Source: Flavobacteriia bacterium (lineage in GTDB: Bacteria > Bacteroidota > Bacteroidia > Flavobacteriales_D > Crocinitomicaceae). From it: a DNA stretch of 64,000 bases. The notes below the pieces were generated by a model that did no database searches, was not told where the DNA came from, and worked only from the letters and a program-made list of their open reading frames with translations. The DNA lies in contig JAPLEV010000049.1 in the NCBI GenBank assembly GCA_026391005.1, positions 1 through 64,000 on the forward strand. Direction: 5' to 3'. This document shows positions 20,960 to 30,779 of the stretch, piece after piece. Both the position numbers and the translations under genes were made by a program. Numbering within the stretch: position 1 is the first letter of the stretch; the number at the start of each line of letters is the position of its first letter.

Positions 20960-21487
20960 ATGAAAAATCAAATTTTAATCTTCTTTTGTTTAATAGCTAT
21001 TACAAGTCAAGCACAATTTTCAGAAGAAAAAGAATTAGAAGACGGATCTAATTATATTGTTTATACCCCCCGAAAATTTTCGGCGGAAGAACATGCGAAC
21101 TGGAAGCCACGCAGAATACCAACGACTGCTGAATTACAAAAAAATCCACTTATTCCTTTGAGTAATATATTCATGAGAAATCTTCAATCAACATTAAAAA
21201 TTAATGTTTCGGAGGACAGTTCCTTAGTAACAGCATGTGACATGCATTTTTTTAATCATATAGGAATAAATGACGTCAATAGTGAAGCACTTCCAGTTAG
21301 GTATCATCAAATTTGGGAGATGAAAGAATCGGTAGTGAACTATAATTTTACTAATTTTTCAGAAAGCTTAACTAAGATGATTACCGAACATCAAATAGAT
21401 AAAAGTTTAAAAAAATCGGTTCAATTTTATTGTAAAGAATATTTCTATAATGGCAAGTATTTTCTGGTAGCGATTGTCAACGATTGA
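20960..21487 (+). CDS. Hypothetical secreted protein
   Basis: Signal peptide MKNQILIFFCLIAITSQAQ; no recognised domain. Confidence 0.7.
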   Translation: MKNQILIFFCLIAITSQAQFSEEKELEDGSNYIVYTPRKFSAEEHANWKPRRIPTTAELQKNPLIPLSNIFMRNLQSTLKINVSEDSSLVTACDMHFFNHIGINDVNSEALPVRYHQIWEMKESVVNYNFTNFSESLTKMITEHQIDKSLKKSVQFYCKEYFYNGKYFLVAIVND

Positions 21488-21527
21488 AATTTAATTTTTT
21501 ATTAATGAAAACTAAAGCTGATATGCT

Positions 21528-21550
21528 ATTCCTTTAGGAATGGATTTTTT
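21528..21550 (+). terminator. Possible weak terminator after the 175-aa secreted protein
   Basis: ATTCC-TTTA-GGAAT short stem followed by GGATTTTTT. Confidence 0.35.
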
Positions 21551-21591
21551 AATCCGATAATCGTTTTTCATCAGTTGAAATCCAAACGGTC

Positions 21592-23403
21592 TTAATTCTT
21601 TACGAATGGGATGGATTTTAATCCACAAGTTTTTTGATTTTCGTTATTAATGCGTAAAAAATAATTCCCCGCCTTCAAGGTGCTGATGTCAATGGATGTA
21701 ATGGTCATTCCATTGCTCCAAGGGTTGATCGAATAAGGCGTTTTGATGATTTCACCATTGGAGCCATAAACTGTTACGGATTCAATGGACAAGTCATAGC
21801 TTTGGATTTTTATTAGTTGATTGGCCGGGTTCGGGTAAACGCCCACTATAATTCCCAAATCGGGTGAATTTATCCCTGCAAAGCGACTGCAAGGGTCTGC
21901 TAAAGATTGTAAGAAAGGACCATGGCCAATAGATGGTGAATTGGCTAACGTTAAACTGTTACTGCCGTTGTTAGTAATGTATGATTTTACACAGCTATTT
22001 GTTGGATCCATTTGGTCGAGTGTACTGATGTTATACCAATCTCCCTGCACACGGTTGGCATCGATATCTACCAAAACGAATCCTTTTTTGGTTAATTCCA
22101 CATATTTAATGTGGGGATTTTGTGCTGTTATCAAAGCAGATAGGTTGATTGGAGCACCAGGTGATGTTACACTTGGACTTACGAATTCAACGCCTACTGG
22201 GGTGTTTCCGTTTTGTAAATTCAATGCCCAGCTGGTGTGAATATCGCCGGTAACTACCACGGTATTGTCAATGTTTTGGCTGCTTAAATGATTAAAAAGC
22301 CGTTGTCTTTCTGCAGGATAGCCATCCCAACTGTCAGTGTTCACAGGACTCCCAAGTAAATTTACGGCTCCTACCATTACTTGATTCCCAAGGATTTTCC
22401 ATGGTTGTGTGGTGCTGCTAAGTTCGTTTTTTAACCAGGTCATTTGGGTATTCCCTAAAAGTGTCCTTGAGGTATCGCTGAAGTTGGCGTCGTTCGCATT
22501 TAACTGAACTTCTCGTCCTTCTAATCGTGTGTCTAGCATGATTATTTTTGCTAAATTACCTAATTCAAAAGTTCGATATATTTGTTGATTCCCAGGGGCT
22601 TTTGGTCGGATTGGAATCCATTCGAAATAGGCGCGTTTTCCGTTGTCTTTTCGCACATTCCAAGGTCCTTCATTGACTTGATGGTTTTCTGCTCCATCTT
22701 TGTAGGCATCGTTGGCTGTTTCATGGTCATCCCAAATGCAAATCCAAGGGAAGTTTTGGTGAAGTTTTCTCAGGGCGTAATCCATGCGATAGGAGCTGTA
22801 GCGCAAACGATACTCATTCAAGTCGACTATTTCAACCGCAGGGTCCCATATTCTGTCTATGTTTCCATTTGGGCCGAATCCTCCAGTTTCATATTCATAG
22901 ATGTAATCACCTAGCATTAAGACCGCATCGACATCGTTGCGATTTGCAATTGCATCGTAGACGTTGAAATAACCGGATTCTAAATTTGCACAAGAAACGC
23001 ATGCCAAGCGCATGTTTTCTACATCTCCAATGGGAAGCGTTTTTGTTCTCCCAACCAAACTATAGGCTCCATTATATTCAAATTCATAGTAATAAAACGT
23101 GTTGGGCTGCAATCCAATAACATCAATTTTTACGGTGAAATCTACTGTGGAATCTGTTGTATAGGTTCCTGTCGCTACAATGTTTTGGAATTGATCGTCC
23201 GTTGCCATGTGATAGTTACCTACGAGCGTTTGTCCAAAATCTTGTGGTGTAATGCGTGTCCAAATAATTACGCGGTCGCTTAATGGATCACCAGAAGCAA
23301 CACCATGGTAGAATGGCGCAATGCATTCGACAGGTGAAACACTCGTTTGAGAATAAATAGTTGCAAAATAGCTGATTGCGAACAGGAATAAAATGCTTTT
23401 CAT
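21592..23403 (-). CDS. PhoD-like alkaline phosphatase with T9SS type A C-terminal sorting domain
   Basis: YHGVASGDPLSDRVIIWTRITP; MLGDYIYE; WDDHETAND; C-terminal VGVYPNPANQLIKI...LKAGNYFLRI. Confidence 0.93.
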   Translation of the reverse strand: MKSILFLFAISYFATIYSQTSVSPVECIAPFYHGVASGDPLSDRVIIWTRITPQDFGQTLVGNYHMATDDQFQNIVATGTYTTDSTVDFTVKIDVIGLQPNTFYYYEFEYNGAYSLVGRTKTLPIGDVENMRLACVSCANLESGYFNVYDAIANRNDVDAVLMLGDYIYEYETGGFGPNGNIDRIWDPAVEIVDLNEYRLRYSSYRMDYALRKLHQNFPWICIWDDHETANDAYKDGAENHQVNEGPWNVRKDNGKRAYFEWIPIRPKAPGNQQIYRTFELGNLAKIIMLDTRLEGREVQLNANDANFSDTSRTLLGNTQMTWLKNELSSTTQPWKILGNQVMVGAVNLLGSPVNTDSWDGYPAERQRLFNHLSSQNIDNTVVVTGDIHTSWALNLQNGNTPVGVEFVSPSVTSPGAPINLSALITAQNPHIKYVELTKKGFVLVDIDANRVQGDWYNISTLDQMDPTNSCVKSYITNNGSNSLTLANSPSIGHGPFLQSLADPCSRFAGINSPDLGIIVGVYPNPANQLIKIQSYDLSIESVTVYGSNGEIIKTPYSINPWSNGMTITSIDISTLKAGNYFLRINNENQKTCGLKSIPFVKN

Positions 23404-23623
23404 GCCAAGGAATTTTAGGCAATATTAGCTTCTTTATTTATCTAAGATGTAAACGGAATATTAATTTACCGTAGGATTTGAGAAATAGACTTTGATGATC
23501 TTACTGTTGCCCGAAAAAACAATTTTATGAAGAAAATTATTGGGTATTGTTTGCTTATAATAGAGGATTTAAGCTTGATATATCTTCAGTTTTTTAATGA
23601 GGCCTAACCACTGATGGAAAATA

Positions 23624-23668
23624 TTAGTAAGAAGGTAGCTTATATTTAACAAACTACCTTCTACTAAT
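23624..23668 (-). terminator. Hairpin downstream of the peroxiredoxin/thioredoxin operon
   Basis: ATTAGTaAGAAGGTAG-N15-CTACCTTCTACTAAT stem (single bulge) just past the stop at 23672; weak U-tract. Confidence 0.6.
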
Positions 23669-23671
23669 CGT

Positions 23672-23926
23672 TTAATTAATCGAGCCTGTAACGCGCTTCA
23701 TAAATTGGTTAAGTGCATCCTTTTGTGCTACGCCATTTTTCATTTCCTTGTGGACTTCAATCGCCCCAGAAAAATTAGAAAGCAATTCTCCTATAACATC
23801 GAGTTCTTCGTCCTTTAAACCTGGCGCATCTATTAGATTTTCCAATGTCTCCATTGTTTCTACTACGTAGTCCTCATCGTTTTCTTCGATAAATGAAACT
23901 ATATGTTTAATTAGTGGTAATCGCAT
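23672..23926 (-). CDS. Small conserved protein in the thioredoxin/peroxiredoxin operon (DUF6952-like)
   Basis: 84-aa acidic ORF overlapping the thioredoxin gene; assignment from remembered family context. Confidence 0.6.
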   Translation of the reverse strand: MRLPLIKHIVSFIEENDEDYVVETMETLENLIDAPGLKDEELDVIGELLSNFSGAIEVHKEMKNGVAQKDALNQFMKRVTGSIN

Positions 23927-24221
23927 CTAGTACTTCTTGAATGGTTTCAATTTTATTTCCTTGCGCCTCTGATACGAGTGTTCCATTAACAAAAGCAGCA
24001 AAAGTGGGTAGATTACTCACGTTGGCAAATTTCCTTGAATTTGGTAATTTCTCTGCATCAACATAATAAAAAGCAATTTCTTCATTACTTTCCGCCAAGC
24101 GCTTAAATTTAGGCTTCACTATTTTACAGTTCCCACACCAGGATGCGCCATACTGCACCATGACCTTGTTGTTTTCCGCTAGCAACTGTCCCAGGTTGTC
24201 TTCTGTAATTTCTTGAAACAT
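23907..24221 (-). CDS. Thioredoxin family protein
   Basis: VQYGASWCGNCKIVKPKF (CGNC active site), cis-Pro NLPTFAAF. Confidence 0.93.
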   Translation of the reverse strand: MFQEITEDNLGQLLAENNKVMVQYGASWCGNCKIVKPKFKRLAESNEEIAFYYVDAEKLPNSRKFANVSNLPTFAAFVNGTLVSEAQGNKIETIQEVLDAITTN

Positions 24222-24222
24222 C

Positions 24223-24849
24223 TTAGTTGTTTTTTAAGTAATCAGCAACTCCATCGCGAGATGCTTTCATTGCTTCTTTGCCTTCTTCCCAGTTCGCTGG
24301 ACAAACTTCGCCATGTTTTTGAACGTGAGTAAAGGCATCGATCATACGGATGTATTCTTGCACGTTTCTACCGATGGGAAAATGATTTACAGACTCGTGA
24401 AAAACTTGACCTTCCTCGTCAATTAAATAAGTTGCTCGGTAAGGAACATTATCCCCATCTGATTCATCTTCTTCGTCGAACATATCATAATCTAAAATAC
24501 CTAGCTCATAAGCTAAAACACGAGTAGAATCAGCAATTAATGGAAATTTAACTCCTTCAATTCCTCCGTTGTCTTTTGTTGTATTTAACCAAGCAAAGTG
24601 CACCTCTGCTGTATCGCAAGAAGCACCAATTAATATGGTATTTCGTTTTTCTAATTCTCCAGCAATTTCTTGAAAGGCATGTATTTCTGTTGGGCAAACA
24701 AATGTAAAATCCTTTGGATACCAAAAAAGAAGGACTTTCTTCTTGTTTTCAAGCGCTTGATCCAATACATTGATCATAAATGAATCGCCCATTTCGTCAA
24801 TTGCCTTAACAGTGATGTCTGGGAATGTTTTTCCTACTAATGTTGCCAT
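24223..24849 (-). CDS. Peroxiredoxin (AhpC/Prx family)
   Basis: FWYPKDFTFVCPTEIHAF; C-terminal EVCPANW. Confidence 0.96.
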   Translation of the reverse strand: MATLVGKTFPDITVKAIDEMGDSFMINVLDQALENKKKVLLFWYPKDFTFVCPTEIHAFQEIAGELEKRNTILIGASCDTAEVHFAWLNTTKDNGGIEGVKFPLIADSTRVLAYELGILDYDMFDEEDESDGDNVPYRATYLIDEEGQVFHESVNHFPIGRNVQEYIRMIDAFTHVQKHGEVCPANWEEGKEAMKASRDGVADYLKNN

Positions 24850-24885
24850 GTTTAATTTTTATAAGTGAATACTATCTTACAAAAT

Positions 24886-24903
24886 TAATACAATAACGTA
24901 TTA
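24886..24903. promoter_or_regulatory. Candidate LysR-type (OxyR) binding site TAATAC-N6-GTATTA
   Basis: Perfect dyad in the divergent oxyR/peroxiredoxin intergenic region, overlapping a minus-strand -7-like TAATTTTG (plus 24880-24887). Confidence 0.5.
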
Positions 24904-24945
24904 GATTTTATCAATAATATTTATATTTACATAAATTTAATCTAT

Positions 24946-25869
24946 ATGATTTCTATTCAACAAATGCATTATATTTTAGTGCTCAGTGAGGAGTTGCAAT
25001 TTCAAAGAGCTAGTGAGCGCTGTTATGTTACTCAACCCACATTATCTATGCAAATCAAAAAAGCAGAGGATGTTTTGGGCAATCTGATATTTGACAGGAG
25101 TTTTAATCCTATAACACTAACTACTTTTGGAAAGGACGTTGTTGATGTTATAAGGGAGATTTTGATTGAGAATGATCGCTTGAAACTTTTAAAAAACCGT
25201 TATCAAGATAACTACAAAGAAGAAATACGATTAGGTATAATTCCAACGGTAGCGGCTTATCTTATTCCAACAATGTTTCAAGTATGGAAAAGAAATATGG
25301 GCCAGGTTAATTTGGCTATAGAGGAGGTAACCACTGAATTGCTATTGGATAAACTTGAAAAAAATGAAATTGATATTGCCATTTTTGCGGGTCCGCATGC
25401 AGCTCTTAAGTTTAGAACAATTCCCTTGTACACAGAAGAAATTTTAATATATTGTCCTAATCTAAAAGGGAAGAAAGTCAGTATTGACGTGCTACAGCAA
25501 AATGATCCTTGGTTACTTTCTAAAGGTAATTGCCTCCGTACCCAAATGATTGAATTTTGCCAATTAACGGATAATTTACCCCATGGTAAATGGAATTACC
25601 AAGGTGGGAACTTGAAGTTATTAATGGAGATGGTTGATAAGGAGGGTGGGTATACATTAATACCAGAAAATTTATCAATCTCAGATAAGAGAAAGAAGTC
25701 CCTCGTTCAAATAACCACCAAATTTGGTTCTCCAGCGAGAGAAATTATTGCTGTTTTTTCAAAAAGGACATTAAAAATAAAGGGAGTAGAACGACTCATA
25801 CGCGATGTTCAACACGAATTTAATCAAAAAGAAAAGTCTAAAAAGATAAATATATTGGGTTGGAAATGA
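24946..25869 (+). CDS. oxyR: LysR-type hydrogen peroxide sensor/regulator OxyR
   Basis: LysR HTH N-terminus; divergent from the peroxiredoxin gene. Confidence 0.88.
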   Translation: MISIQQMHYILVLSEELQFQRASERCYVTQPTLSMQIKKAEDVLGNLIFDRSFNPITLTTFGKDVVDVIREILIENDRLKLLKNRYQDNYKEEIRLGIIPTVAAYLIPTMFQVWKRNMGQVNLAIEEVTTELLLDKLEKNEIDIAIFAGPHAALKFRTIPLYTEEILIYCPNLKGKKVSIDVLQQNDPWLLSKGNCLRTQMIEFCQLTDNLPHGKWNYQGGNLKLLMEMVDKEGGYTLIPENLSISDKRKKSLVQITTKFGSPAREIIAVFSKRTLKIKGVERLIRDVQHEFNQKEKSKKINILGWK

Positions 25870-25890
25870 GGAAACTCCGTTTATTAGAAA

Positions 25891-27243
25891 TTATTTACCC
25901 GCAATTTCAACAAATTCATCATAGCTAACTGGTTTAGCCACTAAACTCACCATTGACTTAAAGAAATCAGTTAGTTTTTGTTCCGCTAACTGATCATAAA
26001 TCCCATTAGCTTGTTCCTTATTTTGAAGAAGTCGAATGGCAGTCTCTGCTAATTCTTTATCATCTGGCGCGGGCATTCCATATTGCGCATAATTTCCAAT
26101 AAGTAGGTTTTTAGTATACTCAATTACCTCTTCTTGGTCCAGTTTTATATTATTGTCTTTAAAGATTTTTGTTTGAATTAATTGCCACTTTAATGATTTT
26201 AAGTAAGCATCAAATTCCGCATTAATGTCCTCCTCTGTTAAGGGCTTCTCATTTGTCATTCGAATCCATCGTTTCAAGAAATCAGATGGGAATTCAACAT
26301 TTGTTTGTTCCATAATGGAATTAAAAACGGAACGAGTCAATAATTTATCTGAATCTTTGGAAAACATTTGTTCCATATCCTTTTTAACACGGGCTTTTAA
26401 TGATTCTTCAGAATCAACCTCTCCTTCTTGAAATAGCTTGGCATATAAATCTGAGTTCAAATCAGCCATTACCATTTTTTTAATTTCGGTGATAGTGAAA
26501 CTAAAAAGACGAGTTACACCGCTTGCAATTTCTTCCGAAACACCTAATATACTTGATAAGTCTTTGTTGTCTTTGGCTACTAAGGATGGATCTAATTCGA
26601 ATGTTTCATCAATTTTTTTTCCAATAAATAATTGACATACAGCAGCATCTTTTAAAAATTCCAATGAAATTGTGGTGGCATTTGAAATACCATCTGTTTT
26701 GATTGATTTATCATCATTTAACTCCTGAAATTTCCCTAGCACCATATCTTTTTCACCCGCGATCTCAGTCGAAATTAATTTTCCATAACGTCGCCTAAGA
26801 TCCTCAACTTGCTGATTAATTAGTTTCTCATCCACTTTAATCGTTGTGTAGTCGTACTTGCCATTCATCGCTTTGCTCATGTCAATGGTTGGAGAAAGCC
26901 CAATTTCGAAGGTGAATTCAAATTCGTCGGGTGCGCTAAAATCGCCTTTAACTTGTGTATTTTCTTTTGGTATTGGATTACCTAGGATTTCTAATTTATT
27001 TTCTCTTATAAAATTGTAGATGCCATCGTTCGCTAATTTATTTAACTCTTCAGCCAACAAAGATTTACCATATTGCTTTTCTATCATACCCATTGGGACA
27101 TTTCCCGGTCTGAATCCAGGTATTTTAGCGGTCTTACGGTACTTTTCTAGTGATGCCTTTACTTTGGAGGCATAGTCTTCTCTATTGATTTTAACGATTA
27201 GATCAGCATTTAAATTATCAACATTTTCTTTAAGAACGATCAT
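25891..27243 (-). CDS. tig: Trigger factor
   Basis: IPGFRPGNVPMGMIEKQYGKSLLAEELN; trigger factor domain layout. Confidence 0.93.
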   Translation of the reverse strand: MIVLKENVDNLNADLIVKINREDYASKVKASLEKYRKTAKIPGFRPGNVPMGMIEKQYGKSLLAEELNKLANDGIYNFIRENKLEILGNPIPKENTQVKGDFSAPDEFEFTFEIGLSPTIDMSKAMNGKYDYTTIKVDEKLINQQVEDLRRRYGKLISTEIAGEKDMVLGKFQELNDDKSIKTDGISNATTISLEFLKDAAVCQLFIGKKIDETFELDPSLVAKDNKDLSSILGVSEEIASGVTRLFSFTITEIKKMVMADLNSDLYAKLFQEGEVDSEESLKARVKKDMEQMFSKDSDKLLTRSVFNSIMEQTNVEFPSDFLKRWIRMTNEKPLTEEDINAEFDAYLKSLKWQLIQTKIFKDNNIKLDQEEVIEYTKNLLIGNYAQYGMPAPDDKELAETAIRLLQNKEQANGIYDQLAEQKLTDFFKSMVSLVAKPVSYDEFVEIAGK

Positions 27244-27261
27244 TTTTTAAGCTTATTTACA

Positions 27262-27296
27262 ATAAATAAAAAAGGTCTCCATCGAAACAGAGACCT
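27262..27296 (-). terminator. Rho-independent terminator after tRNA-Leu
   Basis: Minus strand AGGTCTC-TGTTTCGATG-GAGACCT followed by TTTTTTATT. Confidence 0.8.
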
Positions 27297-27304
27297 AAAA
27301 ATAG

Positions 27305-27386
27305 TGCGGATGGAGGGACTCGAACCCGCATACCTCTCGGCACCAGATCCTAAGTCTGGCGTGTCTACCAATTTCACCACATCCGC
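27305..27386 (-). tRNA. tRNA-Leu (TAG), CCA not encoded
   Basis: Minus strand GCGGATGTGGTGAAATTGGTAGACACGCCAGACTTAGGATCTGG...GGTTCGAGTCCCTCCATCCGCA; anticodon TAG with a variable arm. Confidence 0.97.
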
Positions 27387-27443
27387 ATTAATAATTGGTT
27401 TAAGATAAATTTCGTTTAATCTATCATTTATTTCATTGGTTGG

Positions 27444-27473
27444 CAAAGATAGCGCTATTTTTAAAAATCGCAA
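27444..27473 (-). promoter_or_regulatory. Sigma-ABfr-type promoter of tRNA-Leu: TTG-N19-TATCTTTG
   Basis: Minus strand TTG (plus CAA 27471-27473), 19-bp spacer, TATCTTTG (plus 27444-27451). Confidence 0.8.
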
Positions 27474-27490
27474 GAAACTTTGTTGTAATC

Positions 27491-28255
27491 CTATTTTTTA
27501 GCTTGCATGTTTCCCTTTATTTCTTTCATAAAGTCTGAGGCGTAAACAAAATTATTGATTTCGGGATTATCAGTTGTTAGGATTGTTTTATTATCTCCTT
27601 CCCACCAATTTTTGCCTTTATAAATAAAGAGTATATGATCGCCAACTTCAATAACGCTATTCATATCATGCGTAATTACAATGGTTGTAATTCCTAAATC
27701 ATAGGTAATGTCTTTAATTAAGGCATCAATACGGATGGCTGTTATTGGATCTAATCCTGAGTTAGGCTCATCGCAAAATAGGTACTTTGGGTTCATTGAT
27801 ATAGCTCGGGCTATGCCAATTCTTTTCTGCATACCACCAGAACATTCTGATGGAAAAAGTTTGTTTTTATCATGAAGATTTACGCGATCAAGGCAAAAAT
27901 CTGCACGTATTTTCATTTCTTTTTTTGTCATGTTAGTGAACATGGTAAGCGGAAACATCACATTTTCTTCAACAGTTAATGAATCGAAAAGGGCTGCACC
28001 TTGAAAAAGCATGCCGATTTGTTGCCTTATTGCCGTTTTATCATCCCCATTCATCGAAGTAAAGTCATTCCCATCGAATAATATCTGACCACCATCTATT
28101 TCATGTAATCCAACGATACACTTTGCTAAAACAGATTTGCCTTGTCCCGATTGACCAATGATTAGGTTTACTTTTCCTTTTTCGAATTTGGAAGAAATAT
28201 CGAAAAGAACTTGCTCCCCTTTGAATGATTTATTTATGTTTTTTACTTCAATCAT
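27491..28255 (-). CDS. MlaF-like ABC transporter ATP-binding protein
   Basis: Walker A GQSGQGKSV, signature SGGMQKRIGIARA. Confidence 0.93.
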   Translation of the reverse strand: MIEVKNINKSFKGEQVLFDISSKFEKGKVNLIIGQSGQGKSVLAKCIVGLHEIDGGQILFDGNDFTSMNGDDKTAIRQQIGMLFQGAALFDSLTVEENVMFPLTMFTNMTKKEMKIRADFCLDRVNLHDKNKLFPSECSGGMQKRIGIARAISMNPKYLFCDEPNSGLDPITAIRIDALIKDITYDLGITTIVITHDMNSVIEVGDHILFIYKGKNWWEGDNKTILTTDNPEINNFVYASDFMKEIKGNMQAKK

Positions 28256-28995
28256 TACAATAGTATCATTTGCGTTAACAAGAAATTCGCAATTAAAATT
28301 GAAATGCTACTCGCAACCACTGCTTTTGTCGAAGAACGGCCTACATCTAAAGCACCACCTTTAACATAGTAGCCAAAAAAGGACGAAATGGACACAATCA
28401 AAAACCCAAAAACAATTGTTTTTGTTAAAGCATAATAAACATTACCGACTTCAAAAAATGAACGTATGCCCATAACATAAATTTCAGTGCTTGTTAAATC
28501 GGATACGATTAGCGTAATATAACCTCCAATTAAGCTCATGAACATGGAAAAAATCACCAAAACGGGAAAAAAGGCAAAGGCCGCAATAATTTTAGGGAGT
28601 ATTAAGTGGTTTAGGGAATTTACACCCATTATTTCAAGTGCATCAATTTGCTCTGTGATTCGCATCGATCCAATTTCAGAGGCGATATTAGAACCGATCT
28701 TACCAGCAAGTATTAAGGAAATAATGGTTGGGGAAAACTCTAAAATTGTGCTGGATTGTGTGATATATCCTACTGTATATGATGGTAAAAGAGGGCTATC
28801 CATATTAGAGGCCGTTTGTAAAGCAATAACACCACCCATAAAAGAAGACATCAAAATTACAATGGGAATTGAATTTATACCAATTAATTGAATTTCATTA
28901 ATAAAACTTCGCCAGAAAATAGACCACTTTTTAGGGCGTCTAAAAACCATTTGAAGCATTATAAAATATTTTCCTATTGCAGCTAATGATTTCAT
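28255..28995 (-). CDS. MlaE family lipid ABC transporter permease
   Basis: MlaE core (VGYITQSSTILEFSPTIISLILAGKIGSNIASEIGSMRITEQIDALEIMGVN). Confidence 0.95.
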   Translation of the reverse strand: MKSLAAIGKYFIMLQMVFRRPKKWSIFWRSFINEIQLIGINSIPIVILMSSFMGGVIALQTASNMDSPLLPSYTVGYITQSSTILEFSPTIISLILAGKIGSNIASEIGSMRITEQIDALEIMGVNSLNHLILPKIIAAFAFFPVLVIFSMFMSLIGGYITLIVSDLTSTEIYVMGIRSFFEVGNVYYALTKTIVFGFLIVSISSFFGYYVKGGALDVGRSSTKAVVASSISILIANFLLTQMILL

Positions 28996-29074
28996 TTTGC
29001 TAAATTAAGGATAAATTTACATCATTATCATTACAGTATAAAGATGTATTATACTTTTGACTTATAATTTTCAA

Positions 29075-29701
29075 ATGACGAAACGCGAAAAATACATCAA
29101 GGTATTCAATAAATATGTTCCAGAAGTCTTTTCGCCTATGCTTGCAGATCTTCTTTATGGCTCAAATGTTAGCTTTAAGGTGGTCAAAGCAAGAACAAGT
29201 AAATTGGGTGATTTTCGCACCGGGGTTGCAATAAAACAGCCAATTATTACAATTAATTCTGATTTAAATGAGTACGCATTTTTAATCACTTCTTTACACG
29301 AATTTGCCCATTATCATACCTTTAAAAAGTTTGGAAATAAGGTATTGCCCCATGGGAAAGAATGGAAGGATGCTTTTCGTCTTTTGTTGTTACCGGTTAT
29401 TAATAGTGGTTTTTTACCTAAAGATATTGAGACGGCATTAGTTTCTTCCTTAATTAATACAAAGGCATCTTCCTGTTCAGATATTAATTTAAGTAGGACC
29501 TTGCATAGGTATAATAAACCATCAATAGGTTTTCGCTTAGAAGAAATACCTAAAAACACTACCTTTGCATTAAATAATAGGCAGTTTATTAAATTAACAA
29601 AAAGACGCACAAGGTATGAATGTAAGGAGCTTTCAAGCGGAAAAATCTATCTTGTTCACGCTATGGCAATGGTAACTAAAAAAGAAGAACATGGAGAATA
29701 A
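29075..29701 (+). CDS. SprT-like zinc metalloprotease domain protein
   Basis: HEFAH motif with PHGKEWKDAF; ATG at 29075 preferred over TTG at 29057. Confidence 0.88.
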   Translation: MTKREKYIKVFNKYVPEVFSPMLADLLYGSNVSFKVVKARTSKLGDFRTGVAIKQPIITINSDLNEYAFLITSLHEFAHYHTFKKFGNKVLPHGKEWKDAFRLLLLPVINSGFLPKDIETALVSSLINTKASSCSDINLSRTLHRYNKPSIGFRLEEIPKNTTFALNNRQFIKLTKRRTRYECKELSSGKIYLVHAMAMVTKKEEHGE

Positions 29702-30776
29702 CTATTCTTTAATCATGGCGGGGGGAGTTGGCAGTCGCTTTTGGCCCAAATCAACACCGCAAAATCCTAAACAATTTTTGGATGTTTTAGGTATTGGAAA
29801 ATCATTATTAAGACTTACGTTCGAGCGAATGCAAAAAATTTCATCGAATGATAAAATATATATTCTGACGAATGAAAGTTATCTTGATTTAGTGCTAGCT
29901 CAACTCCCTGAAATAGTTGCTAGTCAAGTGATCTGTGAGCCGCAAAGAAAAAATACCGCACCATGTATTGCTTATGCCTCAGCGAAAATATTTGCGCAAA
30001 ATAAAGATGCTATTTTAGTAATAACGCCTTCTGACCATCTAATTCTGGATGTATCGCGTTTTAAAGAATTAATTCAAATTTCAATTCATACTGCTGTTCA
30101 ATACAGTAGAATCGTAACACTAGGTATTTTACCTACTCGCCCTGATACAGGGTTTGGCTATATTGAATTTGATCGCAATGCTGATAGAGCACCAGGGAGC
30201 GTCAATAATGTCATTAAATTTCAAGAAAAACCCTCTGCCGATTTAGCTTTGTCATTTTTAAATTCTGGCAATTATTATTGGAATGCAGGTATTTTTGTTT
30301 GGAAAGCGTCTGTAATTCTTGACGCATTTAGCCAATATCGTCCGGATTTATTTCAACTTTTTGCTTCTGATCTTGAAATTTATGGAACCGAAAAGGAGAA
30401 AATGACCATTGAAAAAGCATTTGATCTATGTGAAGATATTTCTGTTGATTTTGCTATTCTCGAGCAGTCAAAAAACATTTCAGTGGTCCTATCTGACTTT
30501 GACTGGAGTGATTTGGGTACATGGGGTAGTCTGACAGAACACCTAGTAAAAGATGATAAAGCAAATGCAGTGGTTGGTCAAAACGTTTTCTTATATAACT
30601 CAACAAATTGTTTAGTTCATATGCCAAATGATAAATTGGTATTACTAGATGGACTTAATGATATGATCGTTGTGGAATCCAATAATATGTTGTTGGTGTT
30701 AAAAAAGGAAAATGAACCGTCTTTAAAGAACTATTTGAAAGAAATAGAAGATTTTTCAGCTAATTTAATTAAGTAG
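29691..30776 (+). CDS. Mannose-1-phosphate guanylyltransferase
   Basis: MAGGVGSRFWPKSTPQNPKQFL; TPSDHLI; FQEKPSADLA. Confidence 0.95.
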   Translation: MENNYSLIMAGGVGSRFWPKSTPQNPKQFLDVLGIGKSLLRLTFERMQKISSNDKIYILTNESYLDLVLAQLPEIVASQVICEPQRKNTAPCIAYASAKIFAQNKDAILVITPSDHLILDVSRFKELIQISIHTAVQYSRIVTLGILPTRPDTGFGYIEFDRNADRAPGSVNNVIKFQEKPSADLALSFLNSGNYYWNAGIFVWKASVILDAFSQYRPDLFQLFASDLEIYGTEKEKMTIEKAFDLCEDISVDFAILEQSKNISVVLSDFDWSDLGTWGSLTEHLVKDDKANAVVGQNVFLYNSTNCLVHMPNDKLVLLDGLNDMIVVESNNMLLVLKKENEPSLKNYLKEIEDFSANLIK

Positions 30777-30779
30777 TTA

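Noticed and set aside
22582-22914. 110-aa plus-strand ORF inside the PhoD-like phosphatase gene
   Set aside because: Antisense shadow ORF in a conserved CDS.
27240-27473. 77-aa minus-strand ORF (NADVVKLVDTPDLGSGAERYAGSSPSIRT...)
   Set aside because: It is the spurious translation of the tRNA-Leu gene and its flanks.
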